A stretch of 64,000 nt of DNA from the NCBI GenBank assembly GCA_010909165.1, contig MU008182.1, forward strand, positions 248,001 to 312,000, given 5' to 3'. Positions 43,068 through 53,918 of this stretch are shown piece after piece. The translations under genes and the position numbers were made by a program. The notes under the pieces were generated by a model. It saw only the letters and a program-made list of their open reading frames with translations, made no database searches and was not told the origin of the DNA. Source of the DNA: Anthoceros angustus (Eukaryota; Streptophyta; Anthocerotopsida; Anthocerotales; Anthocerotaceae). Each line of letters opens with the position of its first letter. Position 1 is the stretch's first letter.

Positions 43068-44424
43068 ACCGTCTTTCCAATGGGGAGAAAAGGAGGTTGG
43101 AGGGCACACTGTGGGGGCAAATTAAACGAATGATGGAGGTTGATGTTTCGCAGTCGGGCGGGAATGGGATCGTCGTCACATGTGCTTATGGACCAGACCA
43201 CAAAGGGCCTTGGACCATGTAGTGAGGATCGTATATCGACAGGTGGGGACATTGAGCATCGTACCCAAGGAGGTGGATCAACACAATTTTATTGTGGGCC
43301 GCCGTTCATTGCCATTCGTGTACAACAGGACGGAGCATTTCATCCGCTACTTAGACTTTGGAACGAACGAAGAGGGAGTGTTCCAAACCCTGGAAGCATG
43401 TGACTTGATCATCCGGGCATGCCACACAATGGGGGGTTGCACAATGGGGGGTTGCACAATCCGGGCATGCCACACAATGATTGCTGGAAGATCCCATGCC
43501 TTTCAGTTTGCACCGAGGAGCATCATGGAACTGCTGGGAATTGAGGTAAGGCAGCAGGTTTTGTCGTTTCCATGTTTTGCTAAGCGGAAGGAGCCTAAAC
43601 AATGAGGCATGGACAAGGCAGGCCGTCGCGATTCGTCTAAGGGAGGTTGTACATGGAGAGGAACGAGCCCGTGTGTATGTTTGTATGGCCAAGAACGAGG
43701 CCCCCTTCTAGCATGTATAGTAACAGACTTAAGTGTGTGGTATGTGCGTTGGTATGGGAGTCTTGCATCGCAGTTGCAGTGCACCTGTGGCTACACTTCA
43801 AAAAATGAAGCAAGCATAGCAACCAAAAGTAATCCGCAATGGCTGCGGGCGCTTGCAGCTAAGAACTTGCTACACACAGTCTACCAATGCAGCATGGAGA
43901 TCCGATGTGCAAACTTGCACCTACCAGAGCTTGAACGGGCATTCCGTCCCGTGCAACATGCGGCCAGATGGGCCATATGCAAACATGTGATGCAACCATT
44001 CCGTCTTCACCAAACCCTATGCTGTGGGCATGTAATTTCTCAGGATGCAAAGTGTTGGCCAGGATTGTAATCGGGAGCCCGGCTGTGCAATATAAGGAGC
44101 AATTGGGTTTGAACTGGGAGGTAGACGCAGGGGCTGCAAATTGTATTTGAACTAGAGGAAGTATATTGCGAGCGGTCTGCGAGATGTTCAGGCCACCGCT
44201 GCTGCACCTTGGCCATCCAAGGGGCAAATGATGATTGTGAACGACGCCCATGGCCACGGCGCGCGGCACTCTTGCATGGTAGGCGGTTCAAGAAGGAGGA
44301 GGGTGGCCAAGGGGCCGGCACCGGCTGCATCAACAGGACTGGCCAGACGTCAAAAATTTGCAAGAAGAACACTTGATGCAATTCCCCGAGGGGCAGGAAG
44401 GTGGGGATGAGGGGCTGCAAGGGG
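43068..44424 (+). pseudogene. Unidentified coding remnant
   Basis: Long plus-strand frames with protein-like composition. One (43180-43605) reads HVVRIVYRQVGTLSIVPKEV, then FVYNRTEHFIRYLDFGTNEEG and SIMELLGIEVRQQVL. The next (43609-44070) has CTCGYTSKNEASIATKSN, LHTVYQCSMEIRCANLHLPELERAF and other Cys/His residues. Frameshifts separate them. I do not recognise the family. The Cys-rich part could be a transposase or zinc-binding domain. A short tandem repeat (CACACAATGGGGGGTTG) lies at 43424-43460. A basic tail (GSRRRRVAKGP) ends near 44410. Confidence 0.4.
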
Positions 44425-44645
44425 TGATAAAATACTTTAATTATTAGGGCACTCTTCATTAGGGCTCATATAAATCCATATAATTAATAATTAATTAATT
44501 CTTAGCGTTAGAAGTAGTTTCATTGGTTATTTTTGGTTAATTGGTTACAACAACCTATAACCACCTACTTCATATAAACTCAATGTATTTTCTATTATGT
44601 TTATCAATGCATAAGATCCTTTGAGTAAGTCCTTGATTCTCTTCA
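44425..44645 (+). repeat. Copia A2 5' LTR
   Basis: 221 bp from TGATAAAAT to TTCTCTTCA, related to the A1 LTR (shared TTAGGGCACTCTTCA-like and TATTTTCTATTATGT sequence). Confidence 0.85.
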
Positions 44646-44657
44646 TGGTATCAGAGC
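44646..44657 (+). promoter_or_regulatory. Copia A2 primer binding site
   Basis: TGGTATCAGAGC directly follows the LTR. It is the perfect complement of the 3' end of plant initiator tRNA-Met. Confidence 0.95.
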
Positions 44658-45111
44658 ACTCTTGCTCTCAATTTGATCATGCAACTACAAGCATATAAGG
44701 AGCTCCTCTAGGAGGTGATAACTATCTAGGATTTTCCTAGAAATGGAGTTTGCCTTTCCTAGAATTGCTCCCTTTGAATGCATTTCATTTGTTCGTCATA
44801 ACTTGATGAAGGTGATGAGCATCTGGTACTTGATTTCTTCTCTAACAATGCATCATTGTGCTAATCCTTTTGTCTAATCTCCATGGATTTCCTCATCCTT
44901 AGAAGGAATAGGCATAGGATTAAGAGAAGAGATAGATCTGCAAAGTAGGAACCCCAGATTAAGAGCCATCAGGTTAGATGCAATAGAAAACTTGATGTAA
45001 TTGATAGAGAGATTGATAGAACCTCTATTTACATCTCTAAATTCATTGCCTCTATCCTAATCCCACAATCTGATCAAGGGGGATTAATTAATCAAACTCT
45101 CTAGAAGTGGT

Positions 45112-45567
45112 TTGTTAGGAGTTTTCAGCCTCATTCAGGTAAAAGCTATTGAATTACCTCTTAATCACGTACCTAACTTGCGTGCTGGCCCTATTGCTTC
45201 CTTATCTACAAAATTACAATCATATACCACATCCGAAGTAGTTGCAAAAATTAGATCAGAAATCCATCATTTCCAAAATTCTATTAATAATCACATAGAA
45301 CTTTTAAGGTACGAAGTTTGTGACCTTTCTAGAGGATTTCATAAATTGAAAATTTCTCTATCTAGATTACCTGCTTCTGATTCTCTGCTAACAGACAATA
45401 AAGTTGAACAATCTTCTAAATCTAGTAGTAACGAGTTATTACCTTATAAACTCGAACTCTATGACTTCAAGAGCCAAATCCTAGATTTTAGATCAAAGTT
45501 GTTCATTTTAACTGACATCATCTCTCAGCAGCTGATGAAGAGCGCTTCCTATGAGGCGGCAATTTAG
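45112..45567 (+). CDS. Copia A2 pre-gag open frame
   Basis: A 151-codon frame ahead of gag: PLNHVPNLRAGPIASLSTKL, IRSEIHHFQNSINNHIELLR, and LYDFKSQILDFRSKL. It is predicted to be mostly helical. Upstream, in a broken frame, ISKFIASILIPQSDQGG matches the A1 pre-gag frame. Conserved position and sequence in two copies argue that it is a real element protein of unknown function. Confidence 0.55.
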   Translation: MLGVFSLIQVKAIELPLNHVPNLRAGPIASLSTKLQSYTTSEVVAKIRSEIHHFQNSINNHIELLRYEVCDLSRGFHKLKISLSRLPASDSLLTDNKVEQSSKSSSNELLPYKLELYDFKSQILDFRSKLFILTDIISQQLMKSASYEAAI

Positions 45568-45585
45568 TTTTGTAAATCAACTACA

Positions 45586-46579
45586 ATGGCTGGAGTGATT
45601 AATGAGGAAGAACAAGCTGCTCCTAATCCCCCAGTGGGTAATGATAATGCTAACACTACATTGCATTATCATTATAGTGCCAGCTTCAAAGAGAAAGATA
45701 GATTCAATGGAAAACATTATGATATCTGGGCATTGAAAATGAGAGAAGCTTTACGGCAGAGAGACGTTTGGGGCATCGTCGATCGATTAATTCCAAGACC
45801 AAACACCCGATTTGAACGTGAATTTCAACCTTCCTGGGACGCCAAGGACAAGAAGGCACAAGATTTATTGGTTAGTGGACTTTCTCATTCGCAATGTAAG
45901 AAAAGCTAATGGTGAAGATCCATATGAAGAGCCAGACATCAATGTTTCCGAACTCATTGGAGCATTGCTACAGGAGGAGGCAAGTAGACGTCAACATCAC
46001 TCCAGATCCAAAAAACAACTGATGATGTACACACAAAAGGGGAGAGGCAGAGGACGAGGCAGAGGCCGAGGTCCCACTTTCTCGCGACCCCAAGATCATT
46101 CTCAACTTGGAGAATCTTCATCTTCTTTCACACCTGCAAGAGGTAACACGAACCGTGGAGTTATTTGCAATTGGTGCAGAATTCCAAATCATTTGGAGAA
46201 GGATTGTCGCAAAAAGAAGAATGCGGAACCTAGGAAAGAGGCCCTTCCTGGAGCAAACGTTGCTACAAAGAACAAGGCATCTTCCTCAACTCCTGCTGTA
46301 CTCACTGTGTGCTTAGCTTCTTCCAAGCCTTCCAATCCTTATTGGTACTTGGACAGTGGAGCTACATCACATATCTGCTACAACATAGACTCTTTTGAGT
46401 CTTACTCGCCAGCCACAGAACGCAAGACTGTTCTCCTGGGAGATGATCACAACCTAACCATAGCAGGTGTAGGTTCTGTCGCATTCAGGAGTGATTTAGA
46501 TGAGACTCTTCTTATTCATGAAGTCCTTCATGTTCCTGCCATGTGCAAAAATTTAGTGTCAGTTGCTATCTTGAGATAG
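45586..46579 (+). pseudogene. Copia A2 gag and protease
   Basis: MAGVINEEEQ opens gag. SFKEKDRFNGKHYDIWALKM is the copia gag motif. A deletion near 45900 removes the middle of gag. The second frame has the Arg/Gly stretch GRGRGRGRGRG, the intact knuckle CNWCRIPNHLEKDC, and the protease site WYLDSGATSHIC. It ends with VPAMCKNLVSVA at the copia-F LTR. Confidence 0.85.
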
Positions 46580-46791
46580 TCGAGATAATAGATTATAGTT
46601 TAACCTAGGAGTATGCCTTATAGTTACTTGAAGGTCATTTAGTTTCAGGGCATTATTTAAGTGACATAATGTTTCAACATACACTGTACATTATTCTTAT
46701 TTCTCTCATATGATGAACTTCGCTCTTTGTTCCCCTTTGCTCACGATGTCAAGCTTCCTTGACGTAGATCCAGCGTTCTATATTTTTGTTA
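46572..46791 (+). repeat. Copia-F LTR
   Basis: It starts TGAGATAGTCGAG inside the A2 protease and ends just before a PBS at 46792. The end TTGTTA is not the canonical CA, so the boundary is inferred from the PBS. Confidence 0.65.
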
Positions 46792-47540
46792 TGGTATCAG
46801 AGCCACGCTAGTAAGCATGCTGTAGATGCGATGCCAAGGAACACATCAAACGGTGGATCTGGTGGAAGAGCAGGATTTGTGCAATCTTTCTCTAGACCGG
46901 CGGAAAGAATACCACCACCCTCGAGCATTCCCTAGACAGGAATTGAGACAAAGGCTGAATGTGATCATCTCATCTTGGAGAATTATTAGCGCACTAACGG
47001 GCGCAACAGTTCCCAGCACCGAAGCGTTTGTAATCACTGCCAATCCTCTCATAAACGGCTTAGCAATGAGACCAAGTGTTTTTTGAGACGACCTTCTTCA
47101 GCACCTCTGCCTTTCCAGGAAGCAAATACATCTACAGCACATGTTTTTGTCGCTCAGTCGTTTGGGCGGCAAATTGAGAACACTCTAAACCGCATGGACA
47201 ATCGGTTGGCAATGATTTCTGTTGATTTGGATGCGAAGTTTGGTGTTGTACGCTTTGATTCTAAAAAATGTGTTGTGAAATTGGTATCTGAAATCTCTAG
47301 GCTTACTAAGCAAATGTCTTGAATTCTGTCACGCGTTCCCCTTGGGGACAGCACTCAGATTGAGTGGAAACCTTTTGCTGCTGGCATGTGTGGTGTGGAG
47401 ATTTCCTGTTGCTGTGTTTCTTGAGTTTTCACGTCTTGCTCGCCATGGAAGTAACAGGTCGCGTCTCATCGTCGTGAATGTGGGACTGTATGACTGATTC
47501 GTAAGTTATTCAAGCACAGATAGTAATTGTAGTTTGCATT
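46792..47540 (+). mobile_element. Copia-F internal region, gag-like, probably non-autonomous
   Basis: The PBS TGGTATCAGAGCC (46792-46804) matches initiator tRNA-Met. After it comes MPRNTSNGGSGG, then a Cys/His motif in a shifted frame (CNHCQSSHK...C) and a helical stretch with FGRQIENTLNRMDNRLAMI. No protease, integrase or RT follows. It may be a short non-autonomous element. No 3' LTR was found. Confidence 0.5.
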
Positions 47541-47669
47541 TTTTTATGTATTGTCTTTTGTTTTTACAATGAGGTTTGGCTAAGCTTAAAATATGGTTTC
47601 TTCTATGTGGTTGTGTTGGTCTGTTGTTTCTGTGAGTAAACTAAAGAATTTGTGGCCTAGGATCGCATG

Positions 47670-48351
47670 TGTGCAATGCGTGATGATCGTGCAAGATGAA
47701 AGCAAGGGAGACAAAGCAAGTTGGGATCGTAAGATATTATTCAATTACACTTAAAAAGAGGTCTTATACAAAAAACGGTTATTGACGGTTATTAATTAAC
47801 TAATAATAAAACTAAACCTAATTCTAATTGTGACTTAAATCATTATTATGTTTTAACACATTCAAATAAGCTATATTCCATTACTCCCACTTAGTTGCAA
47901 TTAGGAGTTGATTAACAAGCTTGAAAATATCTTGAAGATGAACTTCACTAGGGAAGTGTACTCCCACTGTTTGTATAAACAGGAAAAAGAGTTTTGACAA
48001 GTGTGATGATTATATAAACAATAAGGCTTCATCCAGTCACCAAGCCAAATAAAAGTGAGAATCAACCTAATGAGCTGTTCCTGCTTTGTTCACTGCAGGT
48101 ATAGTTTGTAGCCCAGCTGCCAAAGTATGCTTCTCATGTACTAGCTTTGGCAAAGCTTTGGTCAAAAGATCAGCCACATTCTCTGAAGTATCAACATAGT
48201 CCACTTTTACCTCTTTATGGTCTGCTGCTTGTCTTATAAAATGATGAGCAATCTCAATATGCTTGCTCCTAGCATGAAAAACCGGATTCTTCGATAAAGC
48301 AATGGCTGACTGTGGAATGGCTTTTTGCATCCGAAGACGCAAAGATGCCAC
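47670..48351 (-). mobile_element. Copia-E 3' end: RNase H tail and LTR part
   Basis: The minus frame 48351-48067 carries PQSAIALSKNPVFHARSKHIEIAHHFIR and DLLTKALPK, the C-terminus of copia RNase H. A purine tract (AAGTGGGAG, near 47885) and AT-rich LTR-like sequence follow to about 47670. It belongs to a family different from A-C. Confidence 0.75.
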
Positions 48352-49405
48352 ATTTACCCTCTATGTCGTTATAGTCCTAGGATTCGATCCCAAGGGAATG
48401 GTTTTGTATCAAGATGTTCTAAAACTATGGATTCTAATCCTTCTACACTCAGTTCCTACCCACAATCAACTACAGGTCCAGACCCACACCGTAGTAAGTT
48501 GACCACTTGCTTGATGGATAGACCGTGGTGGTGGATCGACCACCGTTGGTGGGACCCACCCGACCCGGCCTTGTCGCGATCGACTAATTGGCACCCGGTT
48601 CCCCTGCTACGCTCGTTAAGGGCTATGGTCCTATGCACACAGATTCACATGTACACCAAGTCACACTCATGTAGATCCACACCCAGAGCTCACTGGTGGA
48701 TGCACACCATGGCCACGCACACCGCGGCACCTTCCTCCGTCGCTGATTTCCTCTGACCCCACAATTTATTCCCAACCTTCCTCAGCGTTAGCGTTTCCGA
48801 CTCTTGCGCTCACCACTTCCGGACTCCCTTCACACAACGACTCACTCACCCCTTTCTTCTAGGATCTCATACACCACCGCGCACAGCTTGTTCCCACGGA
48901 TCCTTCCTAAACTCCTCAAATACCACCCCACAACTGTTTGCTCTCACCATCTCTCTCTCTCGTGCCACATGACCTCTCTTGGGCCACACAGACCCCTCCT
49001 TGGGCCACACAGACCCCTCCATCAGGCCACACAGACCTCACCTTGGGCCACACAGACCCCTCCTTGGGATTAGACACAATCTGGTTAGACAGCGGGTTGG
49101 GAAAGGAAAAAAACAGCTGGTCGGCTCCACAGGCGATCCGCACACCCGCGATCTCACCCCGATCCCCTGTGGGAATTTCCCTCTCCTGGCATGCGTTGAG
49201 CACCCTTCACCACACCCCTGACCGCGGGCTTGGTCACTCGGCTCGACCATCCGAGGATCTCCCGGCCCTCTTGGCGGAGGACAGCACACCGAATCAGCCC
49301 GTCATCGATCGGATGCCTCCAACCAACCACGCCGCACAAATTACGGAAGCTCACACCGAAATACATTAAGAGAGACACTCAAAGGTCTCTTATATATGCC
49401 TGCTT
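48352..49405. other. Unassigned sequence with a minisatellite
   Basis: No gene is recognised. CCACCGTTGGTGGGACCCACCCG near 48540 and other short motifs echo gypsy-lineage LTR sequence. A 21-23-bp minisatellite lies at 48978-49066. Confidence 0.35.
48978..49066. repeat. Minisatellite of TTGGGCCACACAGACCCCTCC units, 4-5 copies
   Basis: Four clear head-to-tail copies of about 21 bp, one of them altered (ATCAGGCCACACAGACCTCAC). Confidence 0.9.
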
Positions 49406-49736
49406 TGTTAAAAGATAACGCAGTGTCCTAAGATGAGCTCAACGAGAATGTAAATCTCGTGTGGAACAAAAGGGTAAAAGCTCATTTGATTTTGATTTTA
49501 GTCACGAATACAAGTGAAAGCATAGCTGCTATCGATCCTTTAGTTTTTGAATTTGAAAGAGGTGTCGGAAAAGTTACCATGGGATAAGCTTGTAGGCATA
49601 AGCGTTCATAGCGACGTTGCTTTTTGATCCTTGATGTCGGCTCTTCCTATCATTGTGAGCGAATTCACCAAGTGTTGGATTGTTCACCCACCAATAGGGA
49701 ACGTGATGGGTTTGGGCTTAGACCGCCGTGAGGCAG
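49406..49736 (+). rRNA. 25S/28S rRNA fragment (pseudogene)
   Basis: This matches the large-subunit rRNA from TGTTAAAAGATAACGCAG through the peptidyl-transferase region: GATGAGCTCAACGAGAA, CTCGTGTGGAACAAAAGGG, TAGCGACGTTGCTTTTTGAT, TCTTCCTATCATTGTGA, and CACCAAGTGTTGGATTGTTC, to TTAGACCGCCGTGAGGCAG. Compared with plant 25S it has many small deletions and changes, including in the normally invariant loop (ACAGGGATAACTGGC is reduced). It starts and stops inside the gene, so it cannot be functional. It is an old insertion or captured fragment. Confidence 0.92.
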
Positions 49737-50324
49737 TCGAGGTTAGGCGCGGTGCCCTAGCACCACTAGTTGAACCATTCCAACTTTGAGGTGGGAGTCC
49801 CGATACCCGGCAGTTGATATGCACTTGGTCTACTCCGCTCCCTTGGCCGGTGGTCTCGCCTGGGACGAGCTAACTCACTGCAGGTTTACCCGCCCGCCAT
49901 AGCTCACTTTCCCAAAGGTTCAAAGATGGCTAACCTACCTCCGATTCAAAGATGGCTAACTTACCACGAGCGCCTACCAATTCGGTATCTCTGATTCACA
50001 AGCTTCCTAGCACCTTATCCTCTAATCCAAGTGAAAGCCTCGACCTATGATGCGCTCCCCTCTAAAATCAGCCGCTCATGCCCAGCCGCCTAGCCTACGC
50101 CCCCTGGGTGTTTCCTCGCCTCCTACCACGCCTCTGATCCGAAGATCCTCCTTAATATCTCCACCTCACTCCCGCTATCCGAGGTCCTTCACTCCTCCTA
50201 GAGGCCCGCCGTCTCACGCCCCTGCGCGTTCCTCGCTCCTCCTCATTTGGACGTGGCGAGTCGCCCTCAGTCGCCCAGCCTCCGCCTTGCTCATTTCCTC
50301 GAGCACAACCGTGAAGGGTATGCG
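49737..50324. other. Unassigned sequence before Gyp3
   Basis: No gene is recognised. TTCAAAGATGGCTAAC is duplicated at 49918-49965. Near 50250-50315 the minus strand reads VVLEEMSKAEA, like VLEEMSEAED at 10060-10100, so a gypsy-lineage relict may lie here. Confidence 0.35.
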
Positions 50325-51168
50325 TGTGGGCAGACTTTTGGTCACCCAAGACGCGCGTGAGACCGACGCTGTAGGATGGGTATGTTCGTGCGTAGGTGGT
50401 AGGTAGGTCGACAGAATGTGTGGGGTCGAGGGACGTCAAGTTCGGCCTTAACCAATCAAGCCGCCCGTAGGAAGTAGGAGTAGATAGGAGCATCTATAGG
50501 CATGATAGGTTCCATAAAGTTCCTTGGACCATGGGAAGTAAGAATATTCGGGAGTAAGAAGTTCCTTGACCTTCGAAGTATTCAGGTTCTGCATGGCTAT
50601 ATATGCCAAATAGGGCTAGTTAAGTTGTAAATAGAAAGTAGCTGCAGGAGTTTTTGACCGGACACATGGCGCCATCCGGGAGGAGCGCAATTAAAGCGGT
50701 TGCATGTACCGCAAACTCGTTAGCCGTGGTTTGAACGGGGCGCCAGCGAACCCGCAGTGGCGCCGAGGGGAGGTGGAGTTGCGCTCGAAGGAGGAAGGCG
50801 GCAGTGAGCGAGCGCCTACCGATTAAGCCGAAGCCGGAGGGAGCCAACTCAAGGCGGCAAGGCGAGGCGAGTGGAGGCGCTCAAGCAAGGGGCGAATGTT
50901 GGAGAGGCGCTGGGGGAAGAGCTTGCGAAGGCTATCCGGCATCAAAACGGCGCGTAAAGTGGAGAAGTTGCTGGAGGGGAGATTGAAGGGGGCCAAGGTC
51001 ACCTCTTGGTGGTTGCGTTGGGGCCCAGACTGTCGAGGAGCGCGGGAAGCACTTCCCCTTGCTGCTGTCTCACCCAAACCACCACCTCTTTGCTCTCCAC
51101 TCTCTTAGCTTGATAGATTACTTTCCAAACTCTCCAACTTTGCTATCCTTGTGTGTGCTCCCCTGCGG

Positions 51169-52543
51169 ATGGTGAAGATAGTGAGGACGGGGCGGGGATC
51201 ACGGGAGGAAACCTCCGCCCGCCACACCGCCCACAAAGGGAAAAGGAAGAAACACCCAATTCCGAGTTCGAGTGTAGGCCGCTCCAAATTTCACCTCGAG
51301 ATTTGAGGCGTTAAGCTATCGCGAGATGAAGATGGAATGGCTGTACTTGGTGCACAGGTGGCACTTTGCCAGCCCCGCCTTGGTTCGAGTGTGCGCGACG
51401 AATGCGAGTGACCAAGTGACGGCCAATTCCGGAGGATGCGACAATCAAGTCATCCGGGATGTGGAAGGTACATTCCGTGGATACGATTTGATACCGGAAG
51501 CCCACAAGGGGATCATTCCGCAGCAGCTCCAAGAATCGATCCCGAGGAGGTTATGAGCATGTTCCTACGGAGGAAGTATGGTCGCAAGGCAATGGCTGGA
51601 GGATCTCTTTGTTCAAGGAGCGGAAGTGGAATTTATTCGCCAAGATATGGCTGGGACTAACGCGCGCAAGGAAGACGACTGGAAATTCCCATTTAATGAT
51701 GATATGAGATGTCCTGGGAAGTTGGTGGATTGGGCCACCATTCAGTATGAACAAAGCGCATCAACCATTTGGTGATGGGAGCAAGAATCGCTTTGTCTCT
51801 ACCTTCCTCGTACACCTATATCGAGGGAGGAGGTTCTTACACCGACGATGGAAGAAGCCAAGATAGAAGCTACACCGTGAGGGTGGTGGAAGGAGAGCCA
51901 CCGCCCCAGGATGAAGAGCAGGCGAGACCCCTGGGCAAGAGACCGCCACGCGCGAACCAACATGAGGCCTCGGGATCGAACCCAACAAGAGAAAGGAAGA
52001 GGCCATAGAAGAACCTCCTACGGAAGGAGGAAAGGATACGAGACCACCTACCGGAGGGTTGAGGATTGGGCCGACAACACCGGTGGGGAATGACCTCCTA
52101 CCAAGGACTGTGGAAGGATGGAGGACCTACGGTAGGAACTTTACCTCCTACCAAGAGAAGTAGTAAGACTTGAGGAGGTGAGAGAAGAACGCCGAGGAGC
52201 GTTGGTGACCTACGCACCAACGGGAGGAGCAGTAGGAAGTGTTTTGAGAACGGCCGGCATCCTACAAAGGGTAGTTGCTGAGCTGAGGGAAGTGGGCGCA
52301 GGATCCATGGACGCCCTAGTAGACAGTGTCAGGGAGGTGGCCGAAGTTCGTGTTGAACTTCGAGACCTACGAAAGGAGCTGGAGGACGCCGAGAAGAAAT
52401 TGAGAGGAGCTCAAAACCACCTCCGAGAAGCAACACTCCGTGCTAGATCCGCCAAAGAGCGACAGATGACCACCAAGTTGGTGAATGTGTGGGAAATGAT
52501 TGACCGTGTCTTAGGACAGAGGCAAAATCAGCCAAGAGGGTGA
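51169..52543 (+). pseudogene. Gyp3 U3-embedded ORF (5' LTR copy)
   Basis: MVKIVRTGRG opens the frame. KGKRKKHPIP follows, then MKMEWLYLVHRWHFASPALVR, homologous to SPALVQECAR of Gyp1. Further blocks are GAEVEFIRQDM, DWKFPFNDDMRCPGK, and a last 121-codon frame (52178-52543) with VAELREVGAGSMDALVDSVREVAEVRVELRDLRKELEDAEKKL, a coiled coil. Frames switch at about 51300, 51560, 51780 and 52010. The same module order as in Gyp1 and Gyp2 supports one ancestral protein of at least 400 residues. Confidence 0.6.
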
Positions 52544-53910
52544 GGAGTTGGAAGCCGCCAGAAGGAGGAGGCGGAAGGAAGTTGGAAGCTACCCTAGCAA
52601 GGGTAGGACACATCGAGCAGCAAGGAGGAGGCAGATCTACGCCAGGCAAGCCAAGACCTTGAAGACGAGAAGGACCTCCTACCAAGAAGAAGTTAGTTGC
52701 CATGGAGCAACGGAAGGAGCATTACAAGGGAAAATCGACGGCTTGGTGAAGAGCGACAAGGATGGGACAATGTGACCAAGGGTCACAAAGAGGAGCTTCA
52801 GACAAGAGAACTTTTGGAGCAAAGAAGAAGAAGGCCGACGACCTTACCCACGCCTATGAGACGGAGGCAAGGAACCCAAGGAAGTTTTGATGGCCCAACG
52901 ATCTTTGGAGGGTCTTGGTCATTCGAGGAGCAAAGTAGCGATCACGCATAGTGAAACACATGGCGATGGAAGCCATGGAGAAAGATAAGGAGATTGGGAG
53001 GCTTGCCTGGAGTTGGAGGAGCGAGTGGAGAAAGAGGCCGCATTGGTAGGAGTGACAACAGCCGGGTGGGACGAAAAGGCCATCCCACTAAGGGTCCGTG
53101 ATCATGGACGCACAAAAGAAGGAGAGTGGTAGGGTGGCGACCTACTACAACAACCTCCTAGAAGCGATTGAGGAACGCCATGTGAGGAAGATGAAGAAAC
53201 AGACCTCACGCTCGACGCAGTGGAATGGCAGCCCGGAGGTCAAACTTTGAGTTGGTACAAGGAAAGGCGGTGCTAGACATAGCCGAACGCGAGCCAAGAA
53301 GCACCTACGGCGACGCGGGAGAACCTCCCGAGACGGTGGAGCTACTGCCGGAGGAAGAGCCGATGGTAGGATGGTACCTACCAAAGTTCCTACTGTAGGA
53401 ATGAAGAGGAGGAGGTGACCCGGAAGGGTACCTCCGGTGAAACCAGCCGTGAGGGAAGGAACCCCATAGCAAGATCCGAGGCCGTGGTAGGGGATGAACC
53501 GCCTACGAGGCGATGAGGGGAGGAACCCCATCGAGGATGAACGGTAGGAGGAATGGAACCTCCTACCACAAAGGAAGACCTACCACCAATGGGGCGATAC
53601 CAGGCATAGTCTGGAAGACTCGGAGGTGGGCAAGGCTAAGCGACCCATCAAGGGGAAGACATTGAAGCCGCGGCGAACAAAAGCAGCGAACGAGGGATGG
53701 TAGGACCTTTTCAGGGGACGTTTTGTCCCAAGTGGTGCACACCTTGGGAAGTGTGAGTATTTAAGAGTGGCGTGATAGATGAGCAGGATATTCGGTCAAG
53801 GTGAGTGGTGAGCCGAGAGGATAACTGGAAGGGGTGACAAGAGTCCTATTGTTGGACTTGGCAAGTCGCCTAGCATTAAACTAGCACGAGTGACTAGTCG
53901 ACTCCCCACC

Positions 53911-53918
53911 TATAAAAG
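53911..53918 (+). promoter_or_regulatory. Gyp3 LTR TATA box, first copy
   Basis: CCTATAAAAGGGAGG, followed by AATGAATAAACACCGACC. Confidence 0.7.

Larger units (their letters stand above)
44425..46571 (+). mobile_element. Copia family A, copy A2 (5' part)
   Basis: Plus strand: LTR 44425-44645, intact PBS, pre-gag frame, gag and protease up to 46571, where another copia LTR (F) begins. It is more intact than copy A1. Confidence 0.85.

Noticed and set aside
48370-48400. tRNA-like B box (GATTCGATCCC)
   Set aside because: No A box at a fitting distance and no cloverleaf can be drawn; it more likely echoes gypsy U5 sequence.
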